Origin: an uncultured Bacillota bacterium
Lineage (GTDB): Bacteria > Bacillota_I > Bacilli_A > Erysipelotrichales > Erysipelotrichaceae
Length of the DNA: 10,128 nucleotides
Assembly (NCBI GenBank): GCA_900321955.1
Contig: ONXX01000030.1
Location: forward strand, 1-10,128
Reading direction: 5' to 3'
Positions 7,269 to 10,128 of the stretch are shown piece after piece. Made by a program: the position numbers and the translations under genes. The notes below the pieces were generated by a model. The model was not told where the DNA came from, did no database searches, and was given only the letters and a program-made list of their open reading frames with translations. Position 1 is the stretch's first letter. The number at the start of each line of letters is the position of its first letter.

Positions 7269-8192
7269 CTACTTTCCTAACTTAATACGCGGGTCAATGA
7301 TCGCGGCAACAATATCCGAGATCAGGTTCATGATAATGACTAATACACCGAATAAGATCGTCAATCCCATAACCAGCGTATAGTCACGGTTGGTAATACT
7401 GTTGGTAAATTCTGCACCGATGCCCGGAACGGAGAACAATGTCTCGATAACCAGAGAACCGGTGATCATACCGGCAAATAACGGACCGGCATAAGTGACG
7501 ACCGGAAGCAGCGCATTCTTTAATCCGTGAACGATGATCGTTCTCGTTTCCTTGTTGCCCTTGGAACGGGACAGCGTGATGTAATCTTCATGCATGACAT
7601 CACGTATGGAAGATCTGGTCAAACGCGTAACCGATGAGATCGGGCCTAAGGATAAGGCCGCAACCGGTAAGATGTAGTACTGCGGGCCATTCAGACCGAC
7701 GATCGGCAGCCATCCCAGTTTGACGGCAAATATGATCATGATCATGATGGCAAACAGGAAGTTCGGCAAGGATACACCCAGAGTCGATATCACGGTAATC
7801 AGCGAATTGACCCATCGGTGTTTTGCCAGAGCGGCAATGATACCGAAAGCCAAGCCGACTACCATTGAAACACAGAAGGCAATGGCCCCCAGTTTTGCCG
7901 TAACCGGGAAACGCAGTGCGATGATATCCGAGACCAGCTTTCCTTTCTTGGAGATCGATTCACCGAAATCCCCTCTGATCGCATTTCCTAAGAAGATGAA
8001 GTACTGCTCCGGAAGCGGTTTGTCCAGATGGAACTTCGCCTTCATTGCTTCGTATGTTTCAGCAGCTATAACCTTGTTATCCTGTGAAAACGGATCGCCC
8101 GGCATGGCTCTGACACCGAAGAAGGTAATCGTCGAAAGAATCAACAGTGTAAGGGCTCCAATCACCAATCTCTTAGCAATATATTTAAGCAT
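7269..8192 (-). CDS. oppB: Oligopeptide ABC transporter permease OppB
   Basis: A 307-residue inner-membrane permease and the first gene of the opp operon. It opens with a membrane helix (about 9-28) followed by the family motif RAMPGDPF (28-35) and the external segment with LDKPLPEQY. Five more hydrophobic segments follow. The EAA coupling loop is at about 202-230 (EDYITLSRSKG), with serines where many homologues have alanines (ARAKG). VIETLFSVPGIG (248-259) is also typical. The ATG at 8192 has a strong AAAGGGGG ribosome binding site (8199-8206) 6 nt upstream. A promoter candidate lies at 8230-8257, and a CodY-like box is further upstream, so expression of the whole operon is probably set here. 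Confidence 0.95.
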   Translation of the reverse strand: MLKYIAKRLVIGALTLLILSTITFFGVRAMPGDPFSQDNKVIAAETYEAMKAKFHLDKPLPEQYFIFLGNAIRGDFGESISKKGKLVSDIIALRFPVTAKLGAIAFCVSMVVGLAFGIIAALAKHRWVNSLITVISTLGVSLPNFLFAIMIMIIFAVKLGWLPIVGLNGPQYYILPVAALSLGPISSVTRLTRSSIRDVMHEDYITLSRSKGNKETRTIIVHGLKNALLPVVTYAGPLFAGMITGSLVIETLFSVPGIGAEFTNSITNRDYTLVMGLTILFGVLVIIMNLISDIVAAIIDPRIKLGK

Positions 8193-8229
8193 CTGTTTCC
8201 CCCTTTACTTTTCACAAACTATACCACTA

Positions 8230-8257
8230 ATTGTAAACCATACCATTTAAATATCAA
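8230..8257 (-). promoter_or_regulatory. Candidate sigma-A type promoter of the opp operon
   Basis: On the minus strand, TTGATA (8252-8257, 5/6 match to TTGACA) and TACAAT (8230-8235, 5/6 match to TATAAT) are separated by 16 nt. Transcription would begin near 8223 and give a leader of about 30 nt that contains the oppB ribosome binding site. The region is AT-rich, so chance matches are possible. This was the best pair found on this strand. Confidence 0.55.
8231..8246. promoter_or_regulatory. cre-like site over the opp -10 region (weak)
   Basis: TTGTAAACCATACCAT fits the CcpA catabolite-control consensus WTGNAANCGNWNNCAW at all defined positions except the central G, which is C here. It overlaps the candidate -10 hexamer of opp, where a bound repressor would block transcription. 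The central CG is well conserved in real cre sites, so this is only suggestive. Confidence 0.25.
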
Positions 8258-8300
8258 AGAAATTTTTCACCATTTTGTCATATTTTTTCATTATCTGTAA

Positions 8301-8315
8301 ACTTTTCTGAAAATC
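8301..8315. promoter_or_regulatory. CodY-box-like operator upstream of opp
   Basis: ACTTTTCTGAAAATC matches the CodY consensus AATTTTCWGAAAATT at 13 of 15 positions; the mismatches are near the ends. It lies upstream of the opp promoter candidate (-35 at 8252-8257), in the region shared with the MATE gene. CodY is the branched-chain amino acid and GTP sensor that commonly represses peptide transport and peptidase genes in Bacillota, so the location makes sense. A second palindrome, TGAAAATCTTTTCA (8308-8321), overlaps it. Whether this organism has CodY cannot be seen here. Confidence 0.5.
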
Positions 8316-8374
8316 TTTTCATAGTACTTCTGCCGCCCTCATATTAATATAAGGATATACATTAAATAATCCTG

Positions 8375-8390
8375 TTTTCATCGATGTAAA
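8375..8390. promoter_or_regulatory. Palindromic operator-like site near the MATE promoter
   Basis: TTTTCATCGATGTAAA is a near-perfect inverted repeat centred on CATCGATG (8379-8386), about 76 nt upstream of the MATE start. Its size suits a dimeric repressor or activator site. No regulator gene lies in the window. Confidence 0.25.
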
Positions 8391-8452
8391 CCATTTTCAA
8401 ATTAATGAAAAAAATATTGATTATAACTATTTATTATTCAAGTTTTATCACT

Positions 8453-8458
8453 TATAAT
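8453..8458 (+). promoter_or_regulatory. Perfect -10 hexamer immediately before the MATE start
   Basis: TATAAT ends 7 nt before the ATG at 8466, so the expected transcription start (about 8464-8466) falls at or next to the start codon. The -35 region is weak (TTTATT at 8430-8435, 17-nt spacer). No Shine-Dalgarno sequence lies between the hexamer and the ATG, so a leaderless mRNA is likely if this promoter is real. Confidence 0.5.
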
Positions 8459-8465
8459 CTTAAAT

Positions 8466-9821
8466 ATGGATTTAGACAGAAAAAGTATGGACATGGCGAA
8501 TGGTCCACTATTAAAAAACATCTTGATATTCTCGATACCGCTGATCTTCTCAAACATCTTACAGATGTTCTTCAACTCTGCCGATACGATCATCGTCGGC
8601 AAGTTTGCCGGTGACAAAGCACTGGCGGCAGTCGGATCGACCGGTTCCATCGTCTTTCTGATCACATCACTGTTCAATGGCCTGGCGACCGGCACCAACG
8701 TCGTGGTCGCCCGCTACATCGGCACAGGAAACAAAGACAAGATCAAGGACTCCGTTCATACTTCGATCGCCCTTGCAACAGCAGGCGGCATCGTATTGAC
8801 CTTTATCGGTCTCTTCTTCTCCAAGGTTTTCCTAAGAATGATGTCAACGCCGGAAGATTTCATCGATCTATCGGCAACCTACATGCGGATCTACTTCATG
8901 GGTGTCATCTTCTTACTCTTATACAACTTCGGATCGGCCATCCTTCGTTCCAAAGGCGACACGCAGCGGCCATTATACTTCTTATTGATCTCGGGTGTCT
9001 TGAATATCGTACTCAACTTCATTACGGTCTACTTCTTCCACCTGTCGGTCATCGGTGCCGCATCAGCCACCGTTGCCTCAGAAGCTTTATCCGCCTTCCT
9101 CGTCCTCAATGTCTTATTCCATGAAGAGGATGCGACAAGGCTTGATATGAAGCATCTCTACTTCGATAAGGAATCCATACTGAATATCATGCGTATCGGT
9201 ATCCCGGCCGGCTTATCCGGCGCCGTATTCGCCTTATCCAACGTCGTCATTCAGTCCAGCATCAACTCCTTCAATTCGACGGACGTCGTTGCCGGCAATG
9301 CGGCAGGAAACAATGTCGAGAATTATGTCTATATCGGTTATATGGCCTTCACCCAGGCAACCATCACCTTCACCAGCCAGTGCATGGGTGCCGGAAGATT
9401 CGACCGCATCAAGCAGATCATGGTCACTACGATGGCGATGGTCGTCGTCGGTGCCATCATCATGGGCACAGCCGTCTATTTAGCCGGACCGTTTGTCTTA
9501 AAATTCTATACCGATAAACCGGAAGTTGTCGCCGTAGGCATGGTGCGTATCCGCCTGGTGGCTTCCCTCTTGGTTCTAAACGGAATACTCGATGTCTTTG
9601 TCAATTCCCTTAGAGGAATGGGCGTCTCCACCCTGCCGACGATCTTAATGGTCGTGGGCATCTGCGGTGTCAGACTTCTCTGGATCTACACGATGTTTCC
9701 GATCCACCACACTTTGGAAAGCATCTATCTTTGCTTCCCGATCTCCTGGGCAGTCACTTCGATCGTCGAATTCATTCTATGGATCATCGTCTATCGAAGA
9801 ACGATGGCACAAGCATACTAA
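8466..9821 (+). CDS. MATE family multidrug / metabolite efflux transporter
   Basis: A 451-residue integral membrane protein with about 12 hydrophobic segments, the usual size for MATE (NorM/DinF-type) antiporters that export drugs or metabolites using a Na+ or H+ gradient. The N-terminus shows the family pattern GPLLKNILIFSIPL (13-26), followed by the first helix with FFNSADTIIVGKFAG (35-49), then NGLATGTNVVVARYIGTGN (71-89). The second half repeats the fold, with the similar AFTQATITFTSQCMGAG. The start at 8466 gives the expected N-terminus, but it has no ribosome binding site; ATG codons 8 and 10 are alternatives, also without a strong site. Codons are rich in GCC, GTC and GGC. It is transcribed away from opp and ends at a strong terminator. 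The substrate is unknown. Confidence 0.93.
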   Translation: MDLDRKSMDMANGPLLKNILIFSIPLIFSNILQMFFNSADTIIVGKFAGDKALAAVGSTGSIVFLITSLFNGLATGTNVVVARYIGTGNKDKIKDSVHTSIALATAGGIVLTFIGLFFSKVFLRMMSTPEDFIDLSATYMRIYFMGVIFLLLYNFGSAILRSKGDTQRPLYFLLISGVLNIVLNFITVYFFHLSVIGAASATVASEALSAFLVLNVLFHEEDATRLDMKHLYFDKESILNIMRIGIPAGLSGAVFALSNVVIQSSINSFNSTDVVAGNAAGNNVENYVYIGYMAFTQATITFTSQCMGAGRFDRIKQIMVTTMAMVVVGAIIMGTAVYLAGPFVLKFYTDKPEVVAVGMVRIRLVASLLVLNGILDVFVNSLRGMGVSTLPTILMVVGICGVRLLWIYTMFPIHHTLESIYLCFPISWAVTSIVEFILWIIVYRRTMAQAY

Positions 9822-9845
9822 AAGCACTCATCGAGTGCTTTTTTT
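9820..9845 (+). terminator. Intrinsic terminator of the MATE gene
   Basis: AAAGCACTC (9821-9829) pairs perfectly with GAGTGCTTT (9833-9841) around an ATC triloop, and a run of seven T (9839-9845) follows. The hairpin starts inside the stop codon. On the opposite strand it is followed by TTTTAG, so it may also stop transcription of the convergent gene at 9846. Confidence 0.9.
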
Positions 9846-10127
9846 CTACCCTTTCGCTTTTCTGTTTCTTACGTCTATTAGGATCAGCAACAATCCATAT
9901 ATGACTAGAGCAATCAGTACAATGCCCGTAAAATAGTAACTCGCATTGTAGACCTCATTAAACTTTCCAAACAAGACAAGAATCATTGATACCAGCAATG
10001 AAAGCAGCGGCAGGAAGATCCACTTGAAGATCCACTTGCCATAGTAGCGTTTCCTGAATACAAAGTACAAAACAAAGGAAACAATACAAAGCAAGCCACA
10101 GATCACGATCCAATCGTTGTAGATCAG
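9846..10127 (-). CDS. Small multi-pass membrane protein of unknown function, 5' end outside the window
   Basis: The reading frame is open to the right edge and gives at least 93 residues, ending in TAG at 9846-9848. A GTG at 10104-10106 could be a start, but coding-like sequence (LIYNDWI) continues upstream to the edge and no clear ribosome binding site is seen, so the true start is probably outside. Three hydrophobic segments stand out: the first right after the visible N-terminus (WIVICGLLCIVSFVLYFVF), one about 30 residues on (FLPLLSLLVSMILVLFG), and one near the C-terminus (FTGIVLIALVIYGLLLILI). Basic clusters, RKRYYGK after the first and RNRKAKG at the end, fit cytoplasmic faces. I recognise no family. 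It converges on the MATE gene and shares its terminator region. Confidence 0.65.
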   Translation of the reverse strand: MIYNDWIVICGLLCIVSFVLYFVFRKRYYGKWIFKWIFLPLLSLLVSMILVLFGKFNEVYNASYYFTGIVLIALVIYGLLLILIDVRNRKAKG

Positions 10128-10128
10128 T

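Larger units (their letters stand above)
8232..8394 (+). repeat. Repeated TGTAAAC element between opp and the MATE gene
   Basis: TGTAAACCAT occurs twice in direct orientation (8232-8241 and 8385-8394), and a shorter TGTAAAC sits between them (8296-8302). One copy overlaps the opp -10 region and another lies about 70 nt before the MATE start. The copies could be operator half-sites or chance matches in AT-rich DNA. Confidence 0.35.

Noticed and set aside
7720..8250. Plus-strand ORF of 176 codons
   Set aside because: Antisense to oppB, which has clear permease motifs; composition is that of a complementary-strand shadow.
8352..8372. Small AGGAT / ATCCT stem-loop followed by TGTTTT
   Set aside because: Only five base pairs with a loop of about 11 nt and no gene ending nearby, so it is probably chance in AT-rich DNA.
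8405..8614. Plus-strand ORF of 69 codons starting before the MATE gene
   Set aside because: It overlaps the MATE gene out of frame and has no ribosome binding site; most of its length is the shifted MATE reading frame.

Overview
The window looks like a chromosomal segment from a low-to-moderate-GC Bacillota bacterium. The support is purine-rich AGGAGG-type ribosome binding sites, a lipobox oligopeptide-binding protein, a Gram-positive style transporter plus peptidase locus, and TGA used as a normal stop (oppD). An Erysipelotrichia-like relative is possible, but I cannot prove it by eye. No RNA genes, CRISPR arrays, phage genes or insertion sequences were seen.

Layout. From about 8260 down to position 1, everything on the minus strand forms one peptide uptake and breakdown cluster in the order oppB-oppC-oppD-oppF-oppA, then an S9 (prolyl oligopeptidase family) peptidase, then a PepD-type (M20) Xaa-His or non-specific dipeptidase that runs off the left edge. 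The five opp genes are tightly packed: gaps of 10, 10 and 22 nt, and one 4-nt ATGA overlap. oppA is followed by two adjacent stem-loops (2620-2650 and 2558-2619). These separate the transporter from the two peptidase genes, which lie 21 nt apart.

The 273-nt region 8193-8465 separates oppB from a divergent MATE efflux transporter gene on the plus strand (8466-9821). It holds a plausible opp promoter (8230-8257), a 13/15 match to the CodY box (8301-8315), a repeated TGTAAAC element and small palindromes. The MATE gene has a perfect TATAAT only 7 nt before its ATG and no ribosome binding site, which suggests a leaderless transcript. A strong terminator follows it (9820-9845). The 3' part of a small multi-pass membrane protein converges from the right edge (9846-10127).

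How the genes fit together. OppA captures extracellular peptides, OppBC move them through the membrane using ATP hydrolysed by OppDF, and the S9 peptidase and PepD cut the imported peptides to amino acids. The CodY-like box suggests nutritional control. The MATE pump may share regulatory DNA with opp, but its substrate is unknown. I see no clearly undescribed system. The points most worth checking are the CodY-like operator, the leaderless MATE start and the double stem-loop behind oppA.
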